NCBI RefSeq assembly: GCF_049532895.1
Contig: NZ_CP064031.1
Location: 3,410,001-3,474,000, forward strand
DNA: 64,000 nt
Source: Dyella_B acidisoli
GTDB lineage: Bacteria; Pseudomonadota; Gammaproteobacteria; Xanthomonadales; Rhodanobacteraceae
Direction of reading: 5' to 3'
Both the position numbers and the translations under genes were made by a program. Each line of letters opens with the position of its first letter. The first letter of the stretch is position 1. The notes under the pieces were generated by a model. It did not search any database. It had not been told where the DNA came from and was given only the letters and a program-made list of their open reading frames with translations. Shown here piece after piece: positions 49,880 through 59,900 of this stretch.

Positions 49880-50997
49880 GGCGGAGTCAATCTAGAAGTG
49901 CATCATCAATCTTCTGCGCCAGATCATCGCGACCGAGCGCCCGCATAAACATCTCAGCCGGACAGTGGTAGTCCAAGGTAGCGCGCGGTCGCGTATTGAG
50001 CTTGCGCGCAATCGCATCCAGTTGGCGTTGGCTGTGCACCGATAGGTCCGTGCCTTTGGGAAGGTATTGCCGCAACAAGCCATTGGTGTTTTCGCAGATC
50101 CCCCGCTGCCAGGGACTGTGCGGGTCCGCAAAGTAGATCGACAGTCCCGTGCGCTCGGACAATGTCTTGTACAGCGCCATCTCCTTGCCTTGGTCATAGG
50201 TCAGGGTCTGGCGCAATGACGCCGGTAACAACTGGAAAGCACGACTAAACCCCTCCAGCGCCTGCGGTGCCGAGCAGCCGTCCATTTTCACCAACTTCAG
50301 GAATAAGGTGCGTCGATCCACCAACACGCCCACGGATGATTGATTGCGCGCTCCCTTGATGAAGTCACCCTCCCAATGCCCTGGCAGCAGGCGTTCGTTG
50401 GCGTCCGGCGGCCGATCGTGGATGCTCGGCAAATCGGGCATGTGGCCGCGTCGATCGGTGCCTTGACTCCGTGGGCGACGGGCACACTTATGTTGGCGCA
50501 GCAAGGCCACCAGTTCGCGTCGTAACGCACCGCGCGGTGCGGCATAAATGGCGGTGTAAATCGTTTCGTGAGACACGTGTCTGGCCGGTTGATCGGGATA
50601 CCGCCGACGCAGTGTGCGGCTGACCTGCTGCGGTGACCAGCCCTTGGCCAACAAGCGTCTGACTTTCACCCACAGTCGCGAGCTCGGAGGAAGTTTGCGC
50701 GCCCGCCGCGGTTTGCGACTTAACCGACGCGCACGCTGACCGGCACGCTGTGCCTCGTAAGCCAACCGTGGGCGCCCCATGCGCGGCAGGGCAGACGGTT
50801 CAAGATGACCGTTGCGGGCTAGTTCACGGCTGATCGTACTGGGGGAGCGCCCAAGCAGGAGCGCCAATTGCCGAGCGCTCTGGCCACCTGCTTTGCCAAC
50901 CATGATCGCGCCACGCTCTTCCGCGCTCAGGTGGCTGTAGTGCTTACCCATGACGTTCCTTTGGGAGAGGGTGTTGCACTTGAGTTTAGAGACCGCC
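49880..50997 (-). mobile_element. IS30-family-like insertion sequence (1118 bp)
   Basis: Imperfect inverted ends GGCGG..TC......AAGTGCA on both sides, and a 3-bp direct target repeat GTT (49877-49879 and 50998-51000). Rejoining the flanks gives CTTTGGGTTACTTTTC, exactly the sequence in copy 1 of the large repeat. Contains one intact transposase gene. Confidence 0.9.
49887..50951 (-). CDS. IS30-family transposase
   Basis: A 354-residue transposase starting MGKHYSHLSAEERGAI, with AAGGAACG upstream. The N-terminal helix-turn-helix has QLALLLGRSPSTISRELARN. The DDE rve-type core has GHWEGDFIKG (first Asp), LTYDQGKEMALYK (second Asp) and YFADPHSPWQRGICENTNGLLRQYLPKGTDL (Glu), all typical of IS30. 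The frame is intact; the longer upstream reading to 51098 is in the palindromic repeat. Confidence 0.95.
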   Translation of the reverse strand: MGKHYSHLSAEERGAIMVGKAGGQSARQLALLLGRSPSTISRELARNGHLEPSALPRMGRPRLAYEAQRAGQRARRLSRKPRRARKLPPSSRLWVKVRRLLAKGWSPQQVSRTLRRRYPDQPARHVSHETIYTAIYAAPRGALRRELVALLRQHKCARRPRSQGTDRRGHMPDLPSIHDRPPDANERLLPGHWEGDFIKGARNQSSVGVLVDRRTLFLKLVKMDGCSAPQALEGFSRAFQLLPASLRQTLTYDQGKEMALYKTLSERTGLSIYFADPHSPWQRGICENTNGLLRQYLPKGTDLSVHSQRQLDAIARKLNTRPRATLDYHCPAEMFMRALGRDDLAQKIDDALLD

Positions 50998-51000
50998 GTT

Positions 51001-51112
51001 ACTTTTCTTTGGGCCAGCAAAGAAAAGTGACTCGGGCCCTTTAGGGTCCGAAAGCGCCGCAGGCAATGGAAGCACCCACGACATGCCAGCTGAGACACGA
51101 CGAGAGTGGTTA
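51001..51112. repeat. Large palindromic repeat, copy 2, right fragment
   Basis: ACTTTTCTTTGGGCCAGCAAAG...GGGTCCGAAAGCGCCGCAGGCAATGG...CAGCTGAGAC...GGTTACC, the inverted counterpart of the left fragment at 48100. The three fragments together are about 555 bp, close to copy 1. The remaining 90 bp to the next gene show nothing clear. Confidence 0.82.
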
Positions 51113-51200
51113 CCGAGAAGCAAAGCGCAGCGTTGACACCTCATCACCCACCCTGCAGCATCACCGCCGCCCAGCAGACGCTTGCTTGTCACCATCGCTC

Positions 51201-52541
51201 ATGACCGAACCGCTGCTACGTCATCGCAAGCTGCTGCCATGCATTCTCCTTGCAGCACTACCGCTGTGCGCACACGCCGACGACGCTCCGCTATTCATCC
51301 CTCAATGGCTCGGCGCGCAATACACCTTCGTCGATCAGAACCAATCGCGTGTGCACTCGCCCTACTCCAGCTCGCTCAGCTTGAAAGCAGATGGCTCGAC
51401 TGCACGTTCACACACCTTCGGCGCCTATTTCGGCATCGCCCTGCCCTGGCACTTTCAGTACTACTGGGATGTGGAGATGTTCAAAGGCGAAGGCGTAAGC
51501 AATGCCACCGGAATTGGCGGACTCACCAACGGCGACATCATTCGTTCCGGTGTCGCCAGCTTGGGCAAGCGTCCATACGTGGCGCGCAATTATCTTCGCT
51601 GGATACTTCCGCTGGGCGACGAAACCGCGGAGTTAGAACGCGGCCAGGATCAATTGCCTGCACACGAAGCCATCAAGCACATCGAAGTAAAGATCGGCTT
51701 TATGGCCGTCAACGACGACTTCGACAAGAACCGCTACGCCAATTCCACGCGCACGCAGTTCATGAACTGGTCGCTATGGAACAACACAGCATGGGACTTT
51801 GCTTCGGACACACGCGGCTACACCGATGGCATCATGATCGGCTGGATGATGCCGGGCTGGGCCTTGCGCTATGGCATCTATCGCATGCCGATCGAAGCAA
51901 ACGGACAGGCGCTGGTGAAATCGCTGGGCGTTGCCAGCGGACAGCAGCTTGAATTGACGCTGCAACCCCATCCCGATGGCTGGGCGTTACGCTTCCTTGG
52001 CTACTACAACAAAGGCAGCCTTGGCATCTATCAGCAAGCGATCGAGATCGCGTCGCTGACCGGCCAGACGCCGGACGTGCACGCGGACGATGCCCGCGGA
52101 CGGCACAAGTTCGGTTTCGGTATCAATGGCGAGCTGCCAGTAGCGGACAACGGCGACACCGGTTTCTTCATGCGTGCCGGCTGGAACGACGGGCATACCG
52201 AGTCTTTCATTTTCACCGAGGTCGATCGTCTGCTGAGCGGTGGCTTTCAGCTATCCGGCGCACATTGGCACCGCTCCGACGATCGGCTTGGCGTCGGCGT
52301 CGCCTTCGACGGACTTTCGCGCGTGCACGCGCAGTATTTGCAGATGGGAGGCGACGGCTTTCTGCTGGGCGACGGCACATTGCGTTATGGACCGGAGCAG
52401 ATTGCCGAGCTGTATTACAACATCGCGGTGATCGATCACCTCACCATCAGCCCGGATCTGCAGTTCATTCGTAATCCTGGGTACAACCGGGATCGTGGGC
52501 CGGCGAGGTTTGCGGGGTTGCGTGCGCATATCCAATTTTAA
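51201..52541 (+). CDS. Carbohydrate-selective porin, OprB family
   Basis: A 446-residue outer-membrane protein. Signal peptide LLPCILLAALPLCAHA, then QWLGAQYTFVDQNQS and repeated amphipathic beta strands, ending in Phe (RAHIQF), the barrel C-terminus. The FGAYFGIALPWHFQYYWDVEMFKGEG start resembles OprB porins. The chosen ATG at 51201 lies just before the signal; the upstream frame is in the repeat. It probably brings sugars through the outer membrane for the downstream galactosidase genes on the other strand. Confidence 0.82.
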   Translation: MTEPLLRHRKLLPCILLAALPLCAHADDAPLFIPQWLGAQYTFVDQNQSRVHSPYSSSLSLKADGSTARSHTFGAYFGIALPWHFQYYWDVEMFKGEGVSNATGIGGLTNGDIIRSGVASLGKRPYVARNYLRWILPLGDETAELERGQDQLPAHEAIKHIEVKIGFMAVNDDFDKNRYANSTRTQFMNWSLWNNTAWDFASDTRGYTDGIMIGWMMPGWALRYGIYRMPIEANGQALVKSLGVASGQQLELTLQPHPDGWALRFLGYYNKGSLGIYQQAIEIASLTGQTPDVHADDARGRHKFGFGINGELPVADNGDTGFFMRAGWNDGHTESFIFTEVDRLLSGGFQLSGAHWHRSDDRLGVGVAFDGLSRVHAQYLQMGGDGFLLGDGTLRYGPEQIAELYYNIAVIDHLTISPDLQFIRNPGYNRDRGPARFAGLRAHIQF

Positions 52542-52569
52542 TGCTCACGGACAACTCATAAGCCACAAA

Positions 52570-52652
52570 GCCGTCATTCCCGCGAAAGCGGGAATCCATG
52601 TTGCTCTGATGCAAGTGCGAAAATGGATTCCCGCCTTCGCGGGAATGACGGC
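52570..52652. repeat. REP pair, class I
   Basis: GCCGTCATTCCCGCGAAAGC... and inverted ...TTCGCGGGAATGACGGC between the convergent porin and beta-galactosidase genes; spacer TGTTGCTCTGATGCAAGTGCG. Confidence 0.9.
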
Positions 52653-52676
52653 AAGGTGGAGTCATCGGCAATGGAT

Positions 52677-54554
52677 TCAACCTTGCAACCGATCACTACA
52701 CCGAATCGCCGTCGGCATCACCCGATGCATATCGAACACCAGCAACTCATTGCGGCCACGCGACAACCATGGCCCCGGACAATACAACCGCTGCTGCGGT
52801 CCGATGCGCCAATAGCGTCCAAGCAATTTGCCGTTGACCCATAAATACCCTTTGTCCCAATCGCTCATGTCGATGTAACAGTCACCTGCCCCATCGAGCG
52901 TGACGATCGCCTTGAAGAACATGCCGGGACGCAGCCTCGACGGTGAGTCCGCGGGCATCGGTGGAAGGCCCGAAACGTAAGCGTCATCCAGCGGCAGGCT
53001 ATGTGCCTGCCAGCCATGCAGCTCTTCGCCATCCAATGTCACGGCACCGACGATGCCTTTGAAGTCGTACATCGCCTGGCCATAACCCACGTGGCCGAAA
53101 CTGTCGACGAGAACTTCCACCGTCGTACCTGCACCATTCGCTGGCGGCGGAATGTCCACGTAGTGCTTCACGTGCAAACCCGGCTTGGTGACCCGTGAAA
53201 CGTAATCCAGATACTTGCCGTCGGCGAACACCGTGCCGTAGTCGCGCAAGCCCTCCATATTGAGCATGCCGCCGCTCAGCAGCGTCTTGCGATACACCAC
53301 CATGCCCTGATTCTGCGCGAACAAGATCTCGTTCGGATCGGGCTTGTTCACCAATCTCGACGGCAACGGCAGGTTGTCCCAAATCGACGTAAACGGGCGC
53401 GCGATGACCTCTGCAAAATGTACCTTCGGCACGGGAGGCGGTAGATCAGCCATAGGCTGCGCGACATGAGGCGCGATCAACGCACGGAACGCATGGTAGT
53501 TCGGCGTAGGCTCGCCACGTTCGTTGATGGGTGCGCCGTAGTCGTAGCTGGTGATCACCGGCTCGAAATTGGCGTAATCGTTGCGCGCGTTGGCCCCGGC
53601 AGTGAAACCGAAGTTAGTGCCACCGTGCACCACATACATGTTGAACGAACGACCTTCGGCCATCAGTTTGCGCAAGGTCGGCAGGTAGTTACCGGTTTGG
53701 AACGTCAAATCACCCCAGTGGGTAAGCCAGCCTGGATAACCTTCGCCCACCCACACCGGTGCTTCACCCGCAATGATTTGCGCTGCTGCGAAATCGGTAT
53801 CGCCATCCAAACCCAACGCAGCGCCTGGCACATAGGTATGCGTCTTTTGAATCTCCGACAACCCATCGGAAATCGAAAATGGCCCTTCAATACCGTGTGC
53901 CTGCCACATCGAACGCAAGCGCAGTAGATATTGCAGATCGTTGCCGAACGACGCGTATTCGTTCTCGATCTGCATCATCAGAATCGGGCCGCCGCGATTC
54001 GCCATCAGTGGCGCGATCTTCGGCGCCACCGCGTCCATGTAACGCTGCACCGCTTGCATATAGCGCGCGTCATCCTTGGTGCGAACGCGAATGGAAGGAT
54101 CGCGCAACAGATAAGCCGGCAGGCCGCCGAGATCCCACTCCGCACAAACATACGGGCCTGGGCGCAGATAGACCCACATCCCTTCCCGCTGGCATAACTT
54201 GATGAAGCGCACGAAATCGCGACGCTCCGTGGTGAAATCGAATTCGCCCGGCTCGCTTTCGAAGTAATTCCACATCAGGTAGACCGCGATGGTGTTGAGG
54301 CCCATCGCCTTCGCCATGTGGATGCGGTGCTCCCAATACTCGGCGGGAATACGCGACGGATGCATTTCGCCGCTGCGAATCTGAAATGGTGCACCGTCGA
54401 GCAGGAATTGCTTACGACCGAGTTCGAAGCGGCGGGGCTTTCCGTCAGGAATAGGTTCGACGGAAGGTTTGCTGCTGGTTTCCGCTTCGGCAACCGTAAT
54501 GCTTGCCGCCAACGGTGTCAGCAAGGCGAATCGAAGAAAATCGCGTCGTTGCAT
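52677..54554 (-). CDS. Glycoside hydrolase family 35 beta-galactosidase
   Basis: A 625-residue exported enzyme. The N-terminus MQRRDFLRFALLTPLAA looks like a Tat-type signal, though with QRRDF rather than the full twin-arginine consensus. The GH35 TIM barrel (about 40-360) has RSGEMHPSRIPAEYW, YLRPGPYVCAEWDLGGLPAYLL, the acid/base Glu199 in QIENEYASF and the nucleophile Glu271 in WVGEGYPGWLTHWG. C-terminal beta-sandwich domains follow (WDKGYLWVNGKLLGRYW). It releases terminal beta-galactose; the natural polymer is unknown. Confidence 0.93.
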   Translation of the reverse strand: MQRRDFLRFALLTPLAASITVAEAETSSKPSVEPIPDGKPRRFELGRKQFLLDGAPFQIRSGEMHPSRIPAEYWEHRIHMAKAMGLNTIAVYLMWNYFESEPGEFDFTTERRDFVRFIKLCQREGMWVYLRPGPYVCAEWDLGGLPAYLLRDPSIRVRTKDDARYMQAVQRYMDAVAPKIAPLMANRGGPILMMQIENEYASFGNDLQYLLRLRSMWQAHGIEGPFSISDGLSEIQKTHTYVPGAALGLDGDTDFAAAQIIAGEAPVWVGEGYPGWLTHWGDLTFQTGNYLPTLRKLMAEGRSFNMYVVHGGTNFGFTAGANARNDYANFEPVITSYDYGAPINERGEPTPNYHAFRALIAPHVAQPMADLPPPVPKVHFAEVIARPFTSIWDNLPLPSRLVNKPDPNEILFAQNQGMVVYRKTLLSGGMLNMEGLRDYGTVFADGKYLDYVSRVTKPGLHVKHYVDIPPPANGAGTTVEVLVDSFGHVGYGQAMYDFKGIVGAVTLDGEELHGWQAHSLPLDDAYVSGLPPMPADSPSRLRPGMFFKAIVTLDGAGDCYIDMSDWDKGYLWVNGKLLGRYWRIGPQQRLYCPGPWLSRGRNELLVFDMHRVMPTAIRCSDRLQG

Positions 54555-54599
54555 GGATCCCTCATCCTAAACGGCCTGCTTGAATTTACGCGATATAAA

Positions 54600-54758
54600 C
54601 CCCCTCTCCCCTACGGGGAGAGGGCTGGGGTGAGGGGCCAACCTCGCCTGATCTTCATTCGCTTGTGAGAAGAAAAAAAGCAAAAACCCAGTGGACTATC
54701 GTGCTTCTCCGCAAGCGCGGCCCCTCACCCTAACCCTCTCCCCATAGGGGAGAGGGGA
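54600..54758. repeat. REP pair, class II
   Basis: Unit 54601-54638 (CCCCTCTCCCCTACGGGGAGAGGG...GGTGAGGGG) and inverted unit 54720-54758 (CCCCTCACCCTAACCCTCTCCCC-ATA-GGGGAGAGGGG). The 240-bp gap between the two galactosidase genes is mostly this pair. Confidence 0.9.
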
Positions 54759-54795
54759 TAAAACATCGCGCAAGTGAAGAGCGCCGGAGGTTACC

Positions 54796-56802
54796 TCAAG
54801 GCGTCAATTCAAGGGTCAATACTTCAAACGGCGCCAGCGTGATCGTGCTCACATGATCAGCATCAAAGTGCTTGGGCACATCGCCGCCACGCTTCCACAC
54901 ATCGCGAACATTGAACTGACGCACAGCATCTTTCGGCAATTCCAATTGCCGCTGCAGATCGATCACCGCCGTTTGCGGGCGCGCATCCGGATTGCGCAAG
55001 GTGATGATCGCCTTGGCCTGCGACCAAGCCGCCCAGCCATACACGTCGAGCCGCCCCGGGTCGCCGCCGATCCAATGCGTATCGCGCAACACATCCGCAT
55101 TTGCGCGTGACCACTTCGCGGCCTCGGCCAGCACATCCCAGTCTTCTTTGCTAAGCAGCGACGGCGTGATGTACATCTCCTGCAACTGTGTGCCGGTAGC
55201 GAAGTAGGAGCGCACCTCATTGGCGAAATCGTGCCCGGGATCCGTGTTGAGCCGCTTGTTCATTTGCGCGTAGATGATGCCGTGGAGCATCAGCGAGTTG
55301 AGCGGATACAGCGGCCCCTGGATCACGACATTCTCGTAGGTCTGCTGGTCGCGATAGGTAATCCACTGCTCGCGCTCGGTGCCCACTCCCGTGTGCCAAT
55401 CGTCTTCACCGCCGCGCCAGATCGAATCCGCATAGCGCAACCAGAACGGCGATGCCCAGGTGCCGGTGGTGAGGTTGATGAAGGTATCGGGCTTGTCGGC
55501 GCGAATGTCCTTGATGAGTTCGATCGCGGCAGCGAAATCACTATCGAAACGGCTGCCTGGGAACACGCTATCCGCATTGCCGGTACCGTCGAACTTGAAC
55601 TGATTGATGCCGTGCTTGTTAAGCAGATCCAGCACTACATCATGGAAACGCTGGTAATACTTCGGCCCCGAAAGCGCCAGGCCATCGTTGACGATCTCGT
55701 AGCCGGCCGCTCGGCCGTTCTTCACCCGCTCATCTTTCGGCGTGCTGTAACCGCCCCACGGCGACAGCCACATACCGGGCGCAGCGCCGTATTTGGCCGC
55801 TGCCTCGCGCAGCGGCACGAAGCCGTGCGGAAAATCCTTGCTGAAATCCCAGCTGCCGGAGCGATCGTCCCAGCCGTCGTCGAACAGGAAGGAATCGAGC
55901 TTCACACCGCGCTTCACGCTCAACTCCTCGCCAAACGCATGAATGCGGTCCAACGCTTCCGCTTCGGTGTAGGGCGTGAAGTAACCGATGTCGTACCAGG
56001 AGTTGTAGTGCAGGAATGGCCGATACGGGTGCGCCCGCTCGCGTTCCACGTACGTGGCGACGTCGCGGCGCAACTGCCCATCGCGCACGACACCGACCAC
56101 CGCCGAATATGTGATTGATTGACCTTTGCGCAGCGGTAGCGTGCGTGCCATCGACAAGAGCACATGCTTGCCGCGCACTTCGCTATCGGAGAGTGGATTT
56201 TCCAGACCCAAGTACACGTTGCCAGCGATCACCGGCGAACCTTTCACCACACCATTCACTTCGGCGTGGTCGATGCTGGACGGCAATAGCGAGACGCTGG
56301 TCAACGGCTCATCCTGTTTCAGCGCCGTGATCGTCACGATCTCTCGCAGATAAGGCGAACCCTCGCGCTGCACGAGCTGCCATTCGACGTGGAAGCGGTT
56401 ATCGGCGTCACCGAACGTCGCGCCGATCGCTTTGCCGGGAAGACGGTCGGCAAGCTTGGAAGCTTTCGCATCGACAGGCAGCGCGCGCTCTGAAGGTTGC
56501 GACAACAGACGCATATCGCTGGCCTTGATGGATTGCTTGTTGGGCAATGCCAGGGTGAAAAGATCGTCTACCTTCAGCACCTGTCCGCTATCGCGATCGG
56601 TGATTGTGATGCCGGAAAGCTTGCCATCAGCCACATTCCAATGAGCATCAATGGCCGCATTGCCGAAGCTTGCCTGGCCTCCCGTGGCGGCGTAGGCAGG
56701 CGCGCCGGGGTTGAGAATGGTGGCGTCATTGGCATGCGTCACGCCCATCCATGCGCATAGCAGGCTCACAGCGAGCGCTTTTTTGTAGTGTGTTCGATAC
56801 AT
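54796..56802 (-). CDS. Alpha-galactosidase-like glycoside hydrolase (GH36 clan)
   Basis: A 668-residue secreted protein from the ATG at 56802 (GAGG six bases upstream; an ATG at 56820 is in frame). Signal peptide ALAVSLLCAWMGVTHA; an N-terminal beta-sandwich (about 35-260); then a TIM barrel with NSWYDIGYFTPYTEAEALDRI, FLFDDGWDDRSGSWDF and the putative nucleophile Asp in NQFKFDGTGNADS near residue 395. A C-terminal beta domain ends the protein. The fold is GH36/GH27-like; alpha-galactoside or alpha-N-acetylgalactosaminide substrates are possible. Confidence 0.82.
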   Translation of the reverse strand: MYRTHYKKALAVSLLCAWMGVTHANDATILNPGAPAYAATGGQASFGNAAIDAHWNVADGKLSGITITDRDSGQVLKVDDLFTLALPNKQSIKASDMRLLSQPSERALPVDAKASKLADRLPGKAIGATFGDADNRFHVEWQLVQREGSPYLREIVTITALKQDEPLTSVSLLPSSIDHAEVNGVVKGSPVIAGNVYLGLENPLSDSEVRGKHVLLSMARTLPLRKGQSITYSAVVGVVRDGQLRRDVATYVERERAHPYRPFLHYNSWYDIGYFTPYTEAEALDRIHAFGEELSVKRGVKLDSFLFDDGWDDRSGSWDFSKDFPHGFVPLREAAAKYGAAPGMWLSPWGGYSTPKDERVKNGRAAGYEIVNDGLALSGPKYYQRFHDVVLDLLNKHGINQFKFDGTGNADSVFPGSRFDSDFAAAIELIKDIRADKPDTFINLTTGTWASPFWLRYADSIWRGGEDDWHTGVGTEREQWITYRDQQTYENVVIQGPLYPLNSLMLHGIIYAQMNKRLNTDPGHDFANEVRSYFATGTQLQEMYITPSLLSKEDWDVLAEAAKWSRANADVLRDTHWIGGDPGRLDVYGWAAWSQAKAIITLRNPDARPQTAVIDLQRQLELPKDAVRQFNVRDVWKRGGDVPKHFDADHVSTITLAPFEVLTLELTP

Positions 56803-56843
56803 GAAAAGCCTCATTTCCAAGCTGATCTCGATTCAAAGCGAGT

Positions 56844-56932
56844 CGTCATTCGGGCGAAGGCCGGAATGACGGATAGGTGACAACAAACTTAACAGTAAGA
56901 TTGCCCTCCCCTGCACGGCAGGAGAGGGAGCA
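56844..56932. repeat. REP units downstream of the TonB receptor gene
   Basis: A single GCGAAGGC-type unit (CGTCATTCGGG...CCGGAATGACGG, 56844-56872) and one CCCTCCCCTGC...GCAGGAGAGGG unit (56904-56932) between the receptor stop and the alpha-galactosidase start. Confidence 0.75.
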
Positions 56933-56950
56933 ACCCGCAACAAACTTCCA

Positions 56951-59900
56951 TCAAAACTTCTGCTGATAACGCACATACACAAAGCGACCAATGTCATACG
57001 ACGCGTTGTAGTCGTTGTAGCTGTCCGTACCGGAGTTGAAGCCTCCGCCGTAGATGTATGGCCCCACGTGATTGAAGATGTTGTTGACGCCCAGCGAGAA
57101 CGTACCGTTCCAGGGCGCCTTCCAGTGCACTTGCGCATCGTTGAAGGTGGCCGAGGCTTCCTGCGTCATCGGGGAAATACCCACGCCCGGTGCGTAATAG
57201 GTCGGTAAGGTACACGGGAAGATCGTGGTGGTGCTCGGCGGCGGATAAGCACAAGGTCCCTTGATCGGCGAAAAGTAACGCACCGTCCAGTTCGCACCAA
57301 AATCGTGCCAGTCCCAGCTCAAGGTAAGGTTGCCACGCACGCGCCATACCGCACCGTCCAGATTACCCAAGGCCGTACCTGCCGTGTACTGCACGGCGGC
57401 GCCTACCGTCGGCTGCACGTTGTTGCTGGCGATATAAGTGCTTTGCAGCGCAACCTTGAACTTGCCAAAGCTGAACTCGGGCAACGCATAGTTCACACCG
57501 AAATCCCAACCACGCTCCTTCAGCCAGCCCGCGTTGGTTTCCAGATTCATCAGGTTGATGATCTGACCAGCCAACGGACCGCTGCCACCCTTGCGCTGGA
57601 ACTGCGAGCACGCGGAGGTAATGCCGAACTCGTAGCAATCCGCCAGCACTTGGTCGTTGCTGATACCGGTGATCAGATTGCGGATGTTGTAGCTCCACCA
57701 ATCAACCGTAGCGTTGAAACCCGGCGACCACGACGGGCTGTAAACCACGCCGATATCGCCGTTGTACGCAGTCTCCGGTTTCAGATTGGGATTGCCACCG
57801 TTGTAGCTGTTGGTGATACCTGCTGCATTCGGTCCCTGCACCGGCAGTCCGGTGATATCGGTTTGCCGGAAACCGGCCGGCACGCTAGGTAGGCCGCCAA
57901 TACCAGTGAGGCAACGCTGCGCCACGACCGGGCTGTAACCGTATTGCGCCGGGCCATACACCACATCGCAGGGATCGGTGAAGCCGCCCGCCAGATAAAG
58001 GCCCTGGAACAAGTCATTGATGGTCGGCGCGCGGAAGTTGGTGCTGTAGCTGGCACGCACCATGACATCGTCAATCGGTTTCCACGCCAGCTTGAACGAG
58101 TTATTACGTGTGCCGCCGAAGTTGCTGTAGTACGACCATCGACGCGCCACGTCGATGGACAAACTCTTCACGCCCGGAAGATCTTTCAGCAAAGGCGCAT
58201 ACACTTCCAGATAGCCTTCGTTGAGGCTGAAACTGCCGTGGTTGGGTTCGACCGAGTAGTCGCTGGAATAACCGGCAGTGGCGAAAGGATCGGTTGCGTC
58301 GTAACCGGACTCGTAACGATGCTGCACACCAGCCGCAACCGTCAGATCGCCGCCAGGCAGTTCGTAGACATTGCCGCTGATATCGGCCACGAACGCTCGC
58401 TCGTCATAACCGGTGTGCTCGTCATTGTTGATAGCAATGTAGTTGAGCATCTGCTGGGTAACCGTACCCAGCGGGTTCAACGGCACGCATCCCGCAATGA
58501 TGTTGCCCGGCGTACCGCAATGGACGACGCCGTCGCTGCCCATGAAGGACGGCCCCAGCGCCTGCGTCGCATTGATCAGGTTGTACTGGCCGGGACGAAT
58601 GTCGATGTCGCGGATCTTGCTGTCGTAGTAGTAGGCATCCCAATTGAAAACGTGGTCGCCAGCACTGAAATCGCCTTCCAGCCCGGCGCTGTAGCGAAAG
58701 TTCCGCGAGGTGTTCTCGTTGGTGTATAGGTTCTGCGGAAACTGCCGTACGAACTGCACATCCTGTGGTGTCTGACCTGGCGCGTTATAAGGGTTGTAGT
58801 AGCTCTGCGCGGAAAGCACGATCGGGAATTGCGGCAGGTTGGGCGGATTGCTGGACTGCCCGCTATACAAATAACTCGGACCACCGGCACCGCCGTTCCA
58901 GCTCTGGTTGTAGCCAATCTCCACATGCGCGGTTATGTGATTGGTGAGCTTGTAACGATCGGCCAAGTACAGGTTCTTGGTCCGGTTGGGACTGAGAATG
59001 GTGCTGAGGTTGCTGTAGTTGTAGATGTACGAGCCGGCATTGGCCAGGCTGGTGACATTACCGTTCGCACTGTAGATGCGTGGCCGTAGAAACGAATAAT
59101 CGGCCAGGTTGGTCGAATTGCCACCCGGGTTCAGCACCAGCGTATTGTCGTTGGGAATGTTCGGATTGGGCAGCGGCGAATTGGTGATCTGGCCGCTGTT
59201 CGGGGGCAGGCTACTGAGTCCGAAATACGGGTAATGATCGGTCTGCGGATAAGCAGACCACGGGCGCGCACCGCCCCACACCGAGCCCTGATATTGATAG
59301 GAAACGTTCCCGATCAGCGAATTGCGCTGCGTGGTTGAGCCTGCCGTGATGCTGTACTGGGCCTGCGTGCCGTCACTGTGCGGCATGTATTCACCGGCAT
59401 AGGTGTCCACCTGCACGCCGTGAAAGTTCTTGACGGTGACGATGTTGATCACGCCGGCAATCGCATCGGAGCCGTAAATTGCCGAAGCGCCACTACCGAG
59501 TACGTCGATGTGATCGACGATCGCAACGGGTATCACACTGATGTCGGTGTAGCCGCCATGCACTGCGCCGATGCGCTGGCCGTCCACCAACACCAGCGTG
59601 CGTTGCGCGCCGAGACCGCGTAAATCGATAAAGGTACCGCCCTGGTTTGGCCCCAGCGACGCGGCATCACCGCGGCTAAGATCGGGCGTGGCAGCGGATG
59701 GAAGGTTCTGCAGCAACTGACCGACCGTAGCAAAGCCCTGTCGCTGGATCTCCTGCTGCGTGATCGTAACGGTGGGCAGCGCCGTTTCCATATCCACGCC
59801 ACGGATATTCGTGCCGGTCACCGTGACCGCCTTGAGGTTCACCGCGTTTTGTGTCGATGCCTGATCGGTGGTTTGCGTGGCGTCGTTCGAGCCTGACGTG

